NCBI GenBank assembly: GCA_021186555.1
Contig: JAJKFL010000427.1
Span: 17,260,505-17,324,504 of the forward strand
DNA length: 64,000 nucleotides
Direction of reading: 5' to 3'
Source of the DNA: Reticulitermes speratus
Lineage: Eukaryota; Arthropoda; Insecta; Blattodea; Rhinotermitidae
Numbering within the stretch: the first letter of the stretch is position 1; every line of letters begins with the position of its first letter. The translations under genes were made by a program, and so were the position numbers. The notes beneath the pieces are model-generated. The model was not told the origin of the DNA and ran no database searches. It saw nothing but the letters and a program-made list of their open reading frames with translations. This document shows positions 35,110 to 48,993 of this stretch, piece by piece.

Positions 35110-35800
35110 GATCCCACACTTGTTCTGTTTATGATGAAGCTTGGTTTAATCTCAATGGATATGTGAACTCTCTGAATAACAAGCACTGATGTTAATCCAT
35201 AATGGATATGTGAACTCTCTGAATAACAAGCACTGATGTTAATCCATAAAGTGCCATTACATGACATTAAGTTTGGTGTGTGGTGTGCTGTGAGTCCAAC
35301 TACAATTATTGGGCCTATCATTTTTCGGAGACCATAAACTGACACTGATATCTAACAACTAACTAAATGCACATTTTATTTAAAACTATTTTATAGTTTT
35401 CTTAGATTAGGGGAATCTAAGAAAATTATAAAATATTTTTAAATAAAATGTGCATTTAGTTGGTTGTTAGATATTTAATGGAAATGCACGGCGAATGTAA
35501 GATAAAATTCACACTGATATGTTACACACATTCTGACACCATTTTATGAACATATATCCAATTACAATTGTGTGCATTGTTTAGATAGTGTCTTGGGGTT
35601 AAAGAATAAAAAGCAGGGGATTGTGGCCTCCTGCTTTGCCAGATCTGAAACCACGCAGGTTTTACTTGTGGGGAATGTTAAAGGATACTATGTAAAATAA
35701 TAATGTTCACACTGAAGACAACTTGGGGGGGGGGGGGGGGGGGCATTCAGGATGTAGTGTCTTCAGATGCACCAGGAGAATTTCAACATGCAAAAAGCAA
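35110..35800 (+). pseudogene. DDE transposase relic with inserted palindrome
   Basis: The plus strand reads DEAWFNLNGYVNSLNNKH, then frameshifted TWH.VWCVVCCESNYNYWAY-like sequence ending HFSETIN. After the palindrome it continues TDMLHTF..HHFMN and, near 35600, GLWPPALPDLKPRRFYLWGM and VHTEDNL. The order matches the family at 18640 and 23175. Positions 35157-35203 are tandemly duplicated (47-bp unit). A G19 tract lies at 35725-35743. Dead copy. Confidence 0.65.
35348..35474. repeat. 61-bp-arm near-perfect palindrome
   Basis: Arms 35348-35408 and 35414-35474 are inverted copies with three mismatches around a 5-base loop (agggg). It interrupts the transposase relic. A 9-bp direct repeat CACTGATAT sits at 35343-35351 and 35513-35521, which could be a target-site duplication of a ~161-bp insert. 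Confidence 0.85.
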
Positions 35801-36066
35801 TGTTGTTTGTTAGACATGACACATGTCTATAAGCCAAAGGAAACCACTTCCGGCACCTTTTTTAAAAACTGTGAGTAAAAATCTAATACTACGTACTTTA
35901 AAATGTGTGTACCCTGACTCAAGGATAACTGAAACAGCGGTGAGCACTGCTTGGCTTGCCACTGTAAAAAAGTCTGTAAAGTGACTAATGATATTTTTTA
36001 GATAAGTGAGGATCCTACACCTTACCACCATGAAAAGAGCAAGGTATAAATCATTACAAACACAGA

Positions 36067-36345
36067 TTGATTATAGCGGAGGTTGAGCCAGGCACGCATG
36101 AGCTCAAACCACTGTACACATGTGACGAGACAATGGAGTGTCTTCAAAACTGCAGCACTGTGCAACCTACAGAAAAACCCTTGCAAGGAACATCAGCCAG
36201 CAGTACACAGCCTCTCATAAGGAGTTCAAACCACTGTACACATGTGACAAGACAATCTTTAAAACTGAGGTCACTGTGGGACCTACAAACATACATTTGC
36301 AAGGAGCATCACATAGACAGCACTGAGCAACTTACAGACAGTTAA
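36067..36345. repeat. Imperfect ~115-bp tandem duplication
   Basis: The block with caaaccactgtacacatgtg (36106 and 36227) followed by ttgcaaggaacatca/ttgcaaggagcatca occurs twice in diverged form. The short open frame across it is not recognised. Confidence 0.6.
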
Positions 36346-36625
36346 AGCAGTGTGACAATCCACTTATTAACGTGTTTAAATATGTGGTGAATGAAAGGAC
36401 TGTGTTTATGAAAAATATACTGTCCTGTGCTCAAGATGTTATAATAATCACTGAACTTATGAAAGGTAAAAATTTATGGACAGTAATAAACTCTGTACTT
36501 ATTCAGTTACCAACCAATTAAATAGAAATTACTGTAAAAAAAAATCTTTGGGGTCATCCATTTAAGACTTTTCCTGCTCAATAGATTCGTTTTGAATATG
36601 TAATGATGGCTGAGGTGGGGGAGTG

Positions 36626-36626
<1 letters not shown>

Positions 36627-36658
<32 letters not shown>
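36627..36658. repeat. (GAT)n microsatellite
   Basis: About ten GAT triplets. Confidence 0.95.
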
Positions 36659-37103
36659 CGGTGGTGATGACAAACACATATAAAAGCATACAGAGTGTAC
36701 CTGCTACATATACAAATGTCACATTAATTAAGCTTAACATAAACTGTGCAATACTACTTCCATTCTAATAAAAACGGGTTTCAACATTTTACTCATAATA
36801 ATCCCATCTTCCATAATCTTAGGTAATACTTGTACAAATAAATGTTTATGCAATGTGACATTAATGGAGCCATTAACTAAGTAACTTTTTAGCAAAATAA
36901 AATTTAGATTTACAAAGTGCAGAGCCAGATGAAACACTAGTTAATAAACTTGTGGCATGGAATTTAATATGTGTGGAGAAAAAATTTTGTACACTTGCAA
37001 AGTACATGTACAATGGTATTGCACTAGCTAGTGCATGTAATGGCAGTAAACTTCTTTGTGAAACACATCAACCTCAGTATGCAATCTGTTTACACAGAGG
37101 TAC

Positions 37104-37326
37104 CAAAAGTGTGGCAGCACCCACTGCAAACCTTCTCACCTGCATTGAATGTACACAGTGCCATCTGTTAGCAACTGGATTGAACTTCTCGACACTAGTC
37201 AGGTAATGTATGCTGTCATATCCACCCAGACAGTATATGCGACTGTCAGACACAGTGGTACCAAAGTGACTTCGTGCAACACTCATTGGGGTCATGTAGC
37301 TCCATTCATTGGTTAGTGTGTTGTAC
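37104..37326 (-). CDS. Kelch gene exon 9 (blade 5 end, blade 6)
   Basis: Acceptor ctag|G at 37326 completes the Arg codon from exon 8. Encodes YNTLTNEWSYMTPMSVARSH, then YCLGGYD and SVEKFNPVANRWHCVHSMQ. Two donors are possible: GCAG|GTGAGA at 37140/37139 (strong consensus, phase 0) and TTTTG|GTACCT at 37104/37103. I prefer the second, because the sequence between them reads VRRFAVGAATL, the expected next kelch strand. The frame reaches a stop 10 codons beyond. Confidence 0.75.
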
Positions 37327-40300
37327 CTAGCAGCACATGAAGAAACGTGTAGACATTAGATTTAAGAGAATAATGTAATTGCGCCTATTACAAATCTATT
37401 TTTTTACATGATTAATCACTTCGCATCCTTCATCATTTCCACTCTCACTCCTGTCAAGTACAACAGACAATGAGAAAAAACAACATGCACACAAGACATT
37501 TACAAAAATATAAAGCTCCTGCCATCTGTTGCTCCTATAGAAAAACTACTAGAACATATTTCAGAGAATGTAAATAGCAAAGACACACCACACTCAGCAC
37601 ACTATCATAATTAGGCTGCAAATTTTAATCTTGGTAGCAGAAAGCTTCAGACTCTGGACTCATATGGAAAATTATGATGTTACAAGCCTTTCAACAGGAG
37701 AGGAAAGGGTTAATATATATACAGTAGAACCTGGATAAGAAGTCCCCGCATAAGAAGTTTTCCCCTGTAAGAAGTCTGATTTTTAAAGCCTGAAATCCTA
37801 TTGCTTTTAATAAGCTTTCCTCTTAATAAGTCTTCACGCTTAAGAAGTCCCTAATCCTCTGGTCCCTTGAAAGACTTCTTAACAGGGTTCTAATGTATAT
37901 ATATATAAAACAGCCAAATGTCCATCCATCCCACTTTGTCCTCCAAACCAGGATGTTCAAGAGAAAAAGTAAAATACAAAAAACGTTCTTCTTGGAAAGA
38001 CAACCCTGGCAAAGGTACCATTTCTTTCACTATCATTTCACTTAGCATTGGGGTGCACCAATGCTAAGAAAAACCATGCAGTCAATTCTCATTACTCTTA
38101 ACTGTAGCACCACTGTTGGATACTGTACACAAAATATGGAATACAGGCCTAATTTTTTAAGGTGCTGATGTGAAGGATATGGTGAAAACATAATGGGAAC
38201 AGTGGCAAACTAAATGACTATTTTATTATAATGGCATAAGAACTGAAGTTATCACTGATGGGTGTGATATGTTGTTGATACACTGTCAGTTCACAATCAT
38301 GTTTTAACCAGCTAAAAGGTCTGAATGATCAAATGGTTGTAAGTCAATTAGGGCTGTTATTTTAGAAAAATTTAAGAATGTAAACTTTGCAGCTATATGT
38401 TTCTGGAAGAAAACCTCCAGATGATGTAGAGATCTCGTTGAAAGTTACTGGGTTTTGAAAATAAACTCTTAATTTATGCAAACATTGTTATGGTGTCTCA
38501 TTTCTTATGTCAAACTTATGCTATTGTGCTTCAGTTTGTATGTTCCCTAAATTCTTACCTGCATTTATTCTCTCAAACTACTCAAGAATTTACATGGCAG
38601 TTACTAAAAATTAGTAGTATTTCATTCAAACTTAATACAAAATTATCACATGAAATTAAGAGTCTCTTACAACAACAGTCATGGTAGAAGCAAAAACTCA
38701 AAACGTGATGTGTTCCATTTTTCCCAAAGATCCCAGGCTATTTTATAATACTGTATGAACCTTCATTACAATCCTTTGCCACACAGAGGAAATCCCCACA
38801 TATTGGTTAACAGCATATTCAGTGCTGCAGTTGCAGTTATAATTTAAAAGACACGATCCCTTATTCCAACAACTAAAAATTCCAAGATTCAATAATCCTG
38901 ACTGCCAAAGGAGCATTACTTTAAAAAATCCTCTTTTGGATAAAAGAAAAGTGAAAAACACAGACACAACATGAAATAATCTCATGCATGATATTTAAGC
39001 TCACCTTTCCACTGACTTCAAATAAAATGTACCATCATATCCTCCCATAACATAGATAAATTCGCCCAATGCTGCACAACCAAATGACGCTCTTGCTTCA
39101 TGCATTGGTGCCACGGTGTACCATCTACGTCTTCCCTGATCATATTTTTCCACGCATTTTAAATACATATCTGCACCACCTCCTCCATCACCTATAATAA
39201 AAATTTATGTTCTCACAGCAGTAAACACTAAAACTACAGTCTTGTGAAATGTGACGTCATGCAGTCTGACAGATACATACCAACATTTCGGAGTAATCTC
39301 CCGTCCCTATATTCACAGTAGATGATGTTCTATCCTACAGATGGGAGCAACAATTTCCTCTCAAAAGCTGGTACATATCTACCAAACTTCATGCCATGAC
39401 AATCCTGAGGTACTTCTGCCCTAACCTTCTTACAGCTTCTGAACTGGACCAGATTTATCTCCACTCCACCAATCACCAACAAATGCTGTCACAACATGTG
39501 CAAGAAACCCACACCTCTAAACACACATGTCCCGCATTCATCTATTGTACTTAAATTCACCTCAGTCCTTCACACATCAGACCTATTGTGGGGCTGTACT
39601 GATGTATTCATATCCTCATGGTGTGTGTGTGTGTGGTGCGCGTGCGCGCGCGTGCATGTGCGAGCGCATGTGTGAGAGAGAGAGAGAGAGGGGGGGGAGA
39701 GAGAGATTTAGCATGTCAATTCTGGGTCACACTGTGCTTCCATGGTTGTAACAGCTTCATTTGCAAGTGACGTTGCAAACCCAATTTCCATGAAGTCGCT
39801 CCAGGAATAGTCAGTGCGGGAATGTCACATCACTCCATCATATGCCAGGATAGTGTACAGTATGTGTGTGTAAAGCATGTGTTGTATTGTAAGAAGGAAC
39901 ATTTCAGATGCATAAATACCAAAATCCTAAAATCTGTAAAATTATTATGGGTGCAGGTATTCACTCACACTGCTGAATACAGGAATTAGTCACTATAAGA
40001 ATACGCAAAATTATGGTCAAGCAGGCCCCAATACATACACTAATACTGGTGTCCACAAGAGGTATGCAAACAACTATAACAAGTACAAAGTACTACTGTA
40101 TACACAGCCTGCAGGTTTCAACCTGTAACAGTGGTATAAAGGTTCACTTACTTACAAATTCCTCCAATGGCATAAATAGCTCCACCAACAGCCACGACAC
40201 TATGATGTCCTCTTTGTTTATTCATTGAAGGCACGTCGTGCCATACATTCTGACGTTCCTCAAAGACCTACAGAGAAAAATAGCAACATTAATCATATTA

Positions 40301-43300
40301 GCTCTAAATAAAATACAAGTGGTAACACCTGAACAAGAATCTGTGGTCCAGTTCTTTGAGACAGTGACCAGTGAAATATTAATGAAACTGTGGATTCCAT
40401 AAAATGTGTGGAATTTTTGGATTACCTGCATAAGTGTTTATTCTGCAAGACTCTGTTCCATGCAGTTAGTTAATCTCTGCTGCAAGACTGCGGCTGAGAG
40501 CAAGATATCTGATAACTGTGAAGTAGATGTTATGTTTTATGAAATGTTCTACAGCTACCAATGAAAATTATGAAACATTATGACAGGATACCCTGAAACT
40601 TTATTTCAAACAATGTTTTATAAATGCACACTGATAATTTGCACAGAACTTACCTACAAAATAATAACACACCAAAATGCCAAGCAGGTTCATATAAGCA
40701 CAATGTCCTTGTGGTACAAGCAAATTATGGGTTCATAAAAGTTGAGCCTGAACTTGCTAATGCTTGCAGAAACGGTCTTAGTGACGTTCTGATCTTTGCA
40801 TCTGGTATGAGGATCGTTTATGAGGAAGGAGAATTCTGCTAAATATGGGGATATAAGACTATAAATGATACCCAAGAGAGATCACCTACAACTTAATGTT
40901 CACTTCAAACCATGGTGAGGGCCTCATATCCCTCACACTAGTAAAACTTTATCTTTGTCAAGGTTAGTGAAGGAAACATACGGAAAAATGTGTACCGAGC
41001 TCAGCAATCTCACACAAGGAAACACATACAAATAAATACTTCACATCTACTGTCGAAGCACAAAATGAAAACTTGTTTCTTGTTTCCACAACAGTTCTAT
41101 CATAGAACAGCCATATAAAGGTAAAGGTAAAGATAAAGCTGTCCCTGTACATGCCACAAAGGCATATGGATGGAGTGGAGGTACAGCTCAACTCATCTGA
41201 CCCCAGGTGCTGGATTTTGTAAGCGGTCAGCCTCATTAACCGGCTCCTTTACCATCAGGGGAAAGAGTATCTGGCACCCACTGAATAGGAGGATGAGTAG
41301 GACCCAGAGCCTGTATGGACATTTTGGAGAACAGAGAAATCTCTTGCCCCTACCAGATTTGAATCCCAGATCATCCAAATTTCATCAAATTTGCTACATA
41401 CTTGTGCCGACATGTACATTACCAACAGATATTACAGCAATGTGCAATGACTGTAATAGAGTTTTGGGGATGTTATTTGAAACACCATTCCTAAAACTCA
41501 TTTTTTTAAGTCACATAAAAAACTTAATTTCTTACCTTGACAGTTATTCCTTCTTTAAAGTTACAGCTACAAAGTAACCAAATACAGCAGAGTCCTTCTT
41601 GAGGAACTAACAGTTTCTCAGCTAGTCAAGAAATTCCCCACATTTTAAGGAACCTGATGGTTCATGGCCATGCTCATGACAGCCCGTCACTTGTCCCTAT
41701 CCTTAGCCAGATCAAACCAGCCCATACCCTCGCATCCTACAGCTATCAGATCCATTATATTATTACCCTCTCATCTATGCCTAGGTCTTCCAACTGGTTT
41801 CTATCATTCAGATTTCCCAACCAAAGCCCTGCATACAGTTCTCCCCCCCCCCCCCCCCTCATATATGCCACATGCACTGCCCACCTCATTCTCCTTGACT
41901 TGATCACTCTAATAATAGACAGTGAGGAGTACGGATCACGAAACTCCTCATAATGAAATTTCTCCATCCTCCCGTTACTTCCTCCCTCTTAGGTCCAAAT
42001 ACCTTCCTCAGCACTGTTCTCAAACACCCTAAGCTTACGTTCTTCCCTCCATGTGTCACACCCATACAAAACAGGAAAAGTTTTAGTTCTGTGTATTTCA
42101 ATCTCTGTGATTTTAGACAGCACATGGGAAGACAAAAGATTCTAGACCAAATGGCAGCAGGCATTCCATGAATTTAATCTGCTCTTAATTCTTTCATGTG
42201 TTCCATTTTTATCTGTTGGTGTTGTTCCCAACTTGCTACATTTTTAAAGGAATTATTAGCATTACTTTCATTGTGATTTAGTCCTGCATTCTGTTGACAA
42301 GACATGAACATATATTTAGGTTTCAACTACTACATATTGTGACATATGTACGGAATGCAACCATATCCTAAGTGCAGACAAGGTACTTCTCTTTCTTTTC
42401 TCTTTACATACATAATGAATCAATTCAGAAACAGTATGCAGGATGTGCAGACACTGCCTGGAGCAGATATTGACTCTGACCACAACTTACTGGCTGAAAA
42501 GATCTGCACTAGACTGAAGAAAATCATAAGGTTCCAAAGGGGACAACCAAGATAGGATTTGGAGAAGCTATATGCTCAATTACAGAAAGTGCAAGATACT
42601 CTAGAAGAAAACTTGGTGCAATTGAATGTGTATGTGGAAATGTGGAAGTGCAGTGGAACAATATCAACAAATCTATGTTAGATACTATGAATGATTTGTT
42701 TCAGAAAGTCGACAGGAAAGCGAGGAAGACACACACTACACAGGAAATGATCAGTAAAATGAATGAAGAAGGACGTGGAAGAACGTCAACAACGAAGAAG
42801 AAGGAAGAAACTACAGAAGACTGAGGAATGAATTGCAAAGAGCCACAGACAAGGCCAAGAAGGAATATCTTGAGAGCATATGTGACGAGATCATGGAATT
42901 AACAGGACATTATGATTTAATGTACATGTAGACAAAGAACTACATTGGAACGAAAACCATGGGATTCAAAACACTGGCATTGAAGACTCTCAAGGGAATA
43001 TATAGCAGGTCAGAGACAAGTACTGAAAATTTGGGAGAATTATATTACAGAGCTCTACAATTGACCTAGTCGACCAGAAAAGTTAGAAGTTGAACCTGAA
43101 GACGAAGTATATGAAGACGAGAAAGGCCCTTATATTTTGCAGAGTGGAAAAAGCCATAAAGGAGATGAAGGATAAGAAGGCTACTGGAGATGATGATGTA
43201 CCTGGGGATGTACTCAAACTGTTGGGAGAAGATGGTCTCAGACTAATGACACAACTGATGAACAACATATATGAAACTGTGGAGAGTGGCCCAAGGATTT

Positions 43301-46300
43301 CATTGAAGTTACAATGACTGCCTTAAAAAAGAAGCCAACAGCTACAAAATTCAGCAACCATTGCACATTCAGCCTTATAGCACATACAGCAAAGATAGTA
43401 GTGAGGATAGTTAGAACAAGGTTTGAAAGGAAAATTGAGGATGTACTTGGAGAAGAGCAGTTTGGATTAGAACAGGAAAAGGAATTAGGGATACAATTGG
43501 GATGCTGAGAATAATATCAGAACAAACTTCGGACACAGACGAGGAATTGTGTGCTTGCTTCACATTCACTGTTACACAGCAGAAACATACCCAAGCTCTA
43601 CTCTCACAGTTAGTTTTGCCTCTGCCTCCCACCACATACAGCTGCCGGTTGAGGAAAACTGCTCCAGCACCCTGCACAGCCAGGGGAAGACGTGCTAGTT
43701 CACACCACTCATTTGACTGTATACTGTAACACTCCACCACATCTAGAGGTTCTGTAGAGGTTGTCCCACCTACACAGCAGAATCAAATACTTTGGGAAGA
43801 CATACAATAGTCAAATTTTTATATTATGGTATTCTGTGTTGTAACACGTGTGTCACAACCCAGAATACCACACAGCACACTTTCAATACCAGGAAAACTT
43901 CAATTCTCAAACAACGTTGGAATGGTATACTCCTGTGCATTATACGTATTGTACAAATGTGTTTTCTGCAAATCTGCATATCTCACAAACGCTGATATTC
44001 ACATACAGTGATCCCACACGCAGAATGGCGGTTGGGGGAGTGATCACTAGTGTGTTGGGCAAAACCGTGTTGCGGAAACTTCATACGTGAAAAACATGGT
44101 TACATAAATGTGGACAGTTATGGATCACCCCCCCCCCCCCCCATATCACATAAATACATACATTTTTGGATATTAAACATTCATGCAGTGCTTGGGGAGC
44201 TTCCATGGCAGTTATGTGAGTAACCACCCACATTCATCCACATGTACTTAAAATTTTCAATATTCAGCAATTTTCCCCATATATTTAATTATCTTCAACC
44301 ACATATAGTCAAAACTGCACTAGGCAAAACCACACTGGGTGAGGAGTTATTCTGCTGCACATGCAAACGTGTTGGGGCACGAAACACTAAAGAGAACACA
44401 CATGATACTGTATCAGTGATTAAATTTGTCATCATCAACTTTTATCACCTGACATTAGGTTACTCAAATCGTCCGATACTATAGCACTGATGACGACATT
44501 ATAAATCAAAGGTAATGGTATTTCTACTGAAACAATGCAACACTATTCCAGCCTGTACTACTTTTCTCTTCCTCTTGGTAAAATGAGCAGCAAAGTGACT
44601 TCAGTTTTGGTTCCAGCTTTAAAACAGTGAGGTGAGCTTAACCTACTTTCACTTCAGACTTATTAATTCTAGATTTCTTGAACATGTGGCGCTTTACTTT
44701 ATTACAAATTCACATAGTATAACGCTTCAAACATTTACTCCACTATAAATTGTCAACACAAAAAAAAACTGTTTCATACAAAACCAACAGGTACACAATA
44801 CAAGATTTCATTGCGTAATTATGAAAAATGGCCGATCCCAGTGGCCCTGCGGTTTAAGGTGTGGGTCTGCGGCTGCTCGCTTGCTTGTATTGCAGGTTCG
44901 AATCCCGCCAGGGGCATACATGTCTGTCTCTTGTGAGTGTTGTGTGTTATCAGGCAGAGGTCTCTGCGTCGGGCAGATCACCTGTCCAAAGAAGTCCTAC
45001 AGAGAGTAGTGTGTCTAAGTGAGTGTGATAGTGAAGCCTCGAAAATGAGGAGGCCCTGGGCCACTAGGGGCTGTTGTGCCATGGGGAGAGGGGGAAAAAG
45101 AGAGAGAGAGAGAGAGAGAAGAAGAAGAAGAAGAAGAAGATGACAAGTTACCATGAAACTGAACAGCAAATCTAAACCTTACATGGCTGCTATGCAGCTG
45201 TAACCTGTTGACAAAAATGACAAACAGACATTGCACATTCTTCAATTCCAGGATTCTACATGACAATGCTTTTGTCCTAACAAGGTTTCATATGGGTACC
45301 AAATTCTATAAAATCGAATCACATCATGATATCTTACATGTAAGAAGACATGTTGATACATGTGCCTTTCATTCTTGTCACAGTAGTAAAGGGGCTATGA
45401 ACTAACATACCCTAGCTTCTGCTTTGAGATGATGATAACCTGTCACATAGCAACGCATGTTCTGCTAATGGCTTATGGCCTGACATACATACACAAACAC
45501 AAATATACAGAAGCCAAAAAAACAACCAAAACTGCCTTGTAACCACTTGCAACACTGACTCAACAGAAACATTGAAAAGCTAAAAAAAAGTCCTTGTATC
45601 TTCAATAAAGAGGGAATACAAAACAATCAACAAGAGTATGTTAGCCTACTGCACATCCTCACCCACAATAAGGCCTTCCAGTCTAATATACATTCACCAA
45701 TAATGAGACCTATGTTATTCTAGTATACATATCCATCAATAATGAAACCAATGTTAGCCTTGTACACATACCAATAACAAAGACTTCATACTCTCTGGCA
45801 GTTACTGCTGCATACAAACGGGCATAATGCATAGTTGGAATGACCCGTGTGTCCTCACAGACGCCACCATCACGCACAATTCTCGGAACAATGCACTTCC
45901 AACTATCATAACCAAAAGTAAAGCACTCTACACTGCCTAGCACTGTTCCTGATGATTTTCCACCAATGGCCAATATTACCTGTAAATAAATGTATAAGGC
46001 AGCACGAAAGATGACAGAATCTCTGACTCACACATGTATAGGATATGTAATTCCTAATAGACCTGTGATACAGTGCTAGTTTCCTTGTGAATATTACTGT
46101 AAAAAAGATATTTTATCTCTTCTTATTTTAGACCTTTGTTTAACTTTACGCTTCCTGTACAGGATACTAATTCCACAAAACATGATTCTCTTTGTAAGTT
46201 TTTCATGTTATTTAATATCAGACTTCGTCATTTGGTGAAACAGTGCCACAGATATTAATATTATTATGAAAGCTTGCACGGAGTTTGTAAATGTCATAAA

Positions 46301-48952
46301 ATGAACTCCATTCTGTAGAATAAATACACTTTGGATTTAAATCTGTTGCATAAGGATTAAAAACAGCATTTTGGTGATCCCCACATACAATTTACTGCAC
46401 ATGAAGGAAATATCATGTATATTGCACAACATGCCACACATTGTTGTTAACTTAAGAAACTCTTGCAGTCGTAGTTCAGCATGATGCATCTCACCTTTCG
46501 AGTGTTTTGTGCCACATTATTGTGTAAAAATGGTGCCCTGGGGTAATAAATAATTAAATGCCATCATCAGAAATTGGGGTTACATTACACCAAGCAATAC
46601 TCTAGGAACCAAACAGGTCAACACACGATAAAACTGAAAGTGAATGAACTCAAACTTTCACCACAACACAGCTTTCAATTTAATTCTCATGTTTATATAC
46701 TAAATCTGACAATATGGGAGAAATGGCCGAAAAATAGATAATAGTAATACATAATAGAAAAAGTAATATAACAAATCTCTATTTACTTAGGAAACATAAA
46801 ACTGGAACTGAAAAAAGATGCTGACAAGAGGTAACAGAGATGTGGTAAAATAAAAGACTTCCTTACTCTGCAACCTGCCCCTCAAGACTGCCACATCATG
46901 CAAAAAAGGGGCAGAGTTTTGAATATCACATTTCTCCATAAAGAAAACAAAACATACCTACCACTAGAAAGCTCAGACTTTGTTCTTAAAATCTATGTAA
47001 AATGAGTGTCACCTACTGTCAATATAGCTGTATTGTTAAAAAAACTACTGCACTTACCATGCCAACTGTATCAGCTAAGGAAAATTTCACACAAGAAGGC
47101 AACCCAATGCATTTGTGTGTGAAATTATTAGGATTAATATCAAAGATATGAAAATATGCTGCCTGGTCAGGGCTACTGCATAACTCACAAGATGGTAACA
47201 GTTAAGTATGAAGCAACAGCAAAACAATGACTGAAACTCTGGGAAAAACCTCCCGTGTTGTTCGTATCACCATGAAATGGCACAGCCAAGCAGCTTGACA
47301 ATCCTGTCGAATCATGAGGTCTCCAGTCTTCTGGATGTGGCACTGCATCACTGGGTGACTGAGGACCAAAACTTCAAGGCAGTGTGGTGGTCTCACAAGA
47401 ATGAAGACTTCAACTGCACTGCTGCAAAAGCCTAAAAACTAGTCTGTAGAATCTTGTCAAACACAATGCCTCGAATCTGAAGAGATCATACCTCTTGCTC
47501 CATGCTGTGTCTCTCTTTCCGAACTGACTTCTTGTGATGAAGCTCCCCGTGTGTATTAATCTCAAATTCCTCTTTTTCCTGTTCTAAAATTAGGAGAGCT
47601 TCCTTTATTTGTGACCCAAGGTCTGTACCAGCTAACAGTGGATCTGTTTTCAAACAGCGCAATACATCTAATGGTACTTGCTGAAGACTTATTTTTGAAA
47701 TCAATGGCTTCAAATGTTCAAATCGTTCTGAAGGATCATATTTCCACCACCGCACTACTCCCTACAACAAAAGACAAAACAGTAAAGTCATATACAATAG
47801 AATACAACACAATACATATCACTTTTACAGCAGCTTGATATGTAACAGCACTGATGCAGCCCAATTGATAGCATCCACTGCTAAAATTTAAACAGATGTA
47901 CCGTATATTCTCGAATCTAATCCGCACCCTTTTTACAGTTTTAGAGGGCTAAAAAATCAGATGCGGATTAGATTCGAGGTCTAGAGCTGGATTTTGGAAA
48001 AATGATTGAGCTGCTGTACGTGCCGTAAGAACAATACAATACAATAATCTATTATTTTATTATTTATTATTATAATTTATTATTCATCAGACTCGCCGTC
48101 ATCACTCATAACTGAACATAACACATAAGTGAATTTCCTTCGTGACGCCTCACACCCGCTGATCACTGCCTTGTGTTTCCGCCATAGTCGAACATTGCTT
48201 TCATCAACTCCAAAAATTGCAGCGGCTTTGCGGTTTCCATTCTCCTCTGCGCACCGAATAACTTCACGTTTGAACTTTGCCGTATATGAGAGTCGTTTAG
48301 ATTTCAGGTGTCCCTCTTCCATAACTACGGTACACAACAAATTGGAACAAGCACCTCCCACGTTTCAACAACTAAGGCTCAGCTGGCTTCAGACAAGATT
48401 GCGCACGTCTGTTGAGAAAGGCCCCGCCTCTATCGGTATGACTCATCAGCCACAGGCGTAGCGTCGGATTTTAACGCATTGGTAACATCCAATATTATTC
48501 AATCAGTCGCCCCGTGGGCAAGGGGTGGTTGAAGGAAAGGTGCGGATTAGAATCGCGAACTAACTTTTTTTCGTTTAAGAAGTCGCCAAAAACTGGTGCG
48601 GATTAGATTCGGATGCGGATTAGATTCGAGAATATACGGTATATTGTACTACAAGCATAGAATTAATCTGAGACTTAGTAAAAGACACATGGCTGGACAT
48701 GCTGTGTTCAGACCTTTAGCGTCTCTTTGACTGTTTCAGTTAAATTGAAAAAACTTTATCAATGCTAACTACAGACTATAAGCAGGAATACTGATACAAT
48801 GCTCAGCCCTTTTTTTCAAGAACTTTCATTGTTTCTGCATGCATGCAACATGTACTCTTTCAAAAATTTTGGCATCAAAATACTTGCCTACCTACCACAT
48901 TTACAAAAATGTTTCCATGCCTGACCACAGACACATACTGTAATCATACTCC

Positions 48953-48993
<41 letters not shown>

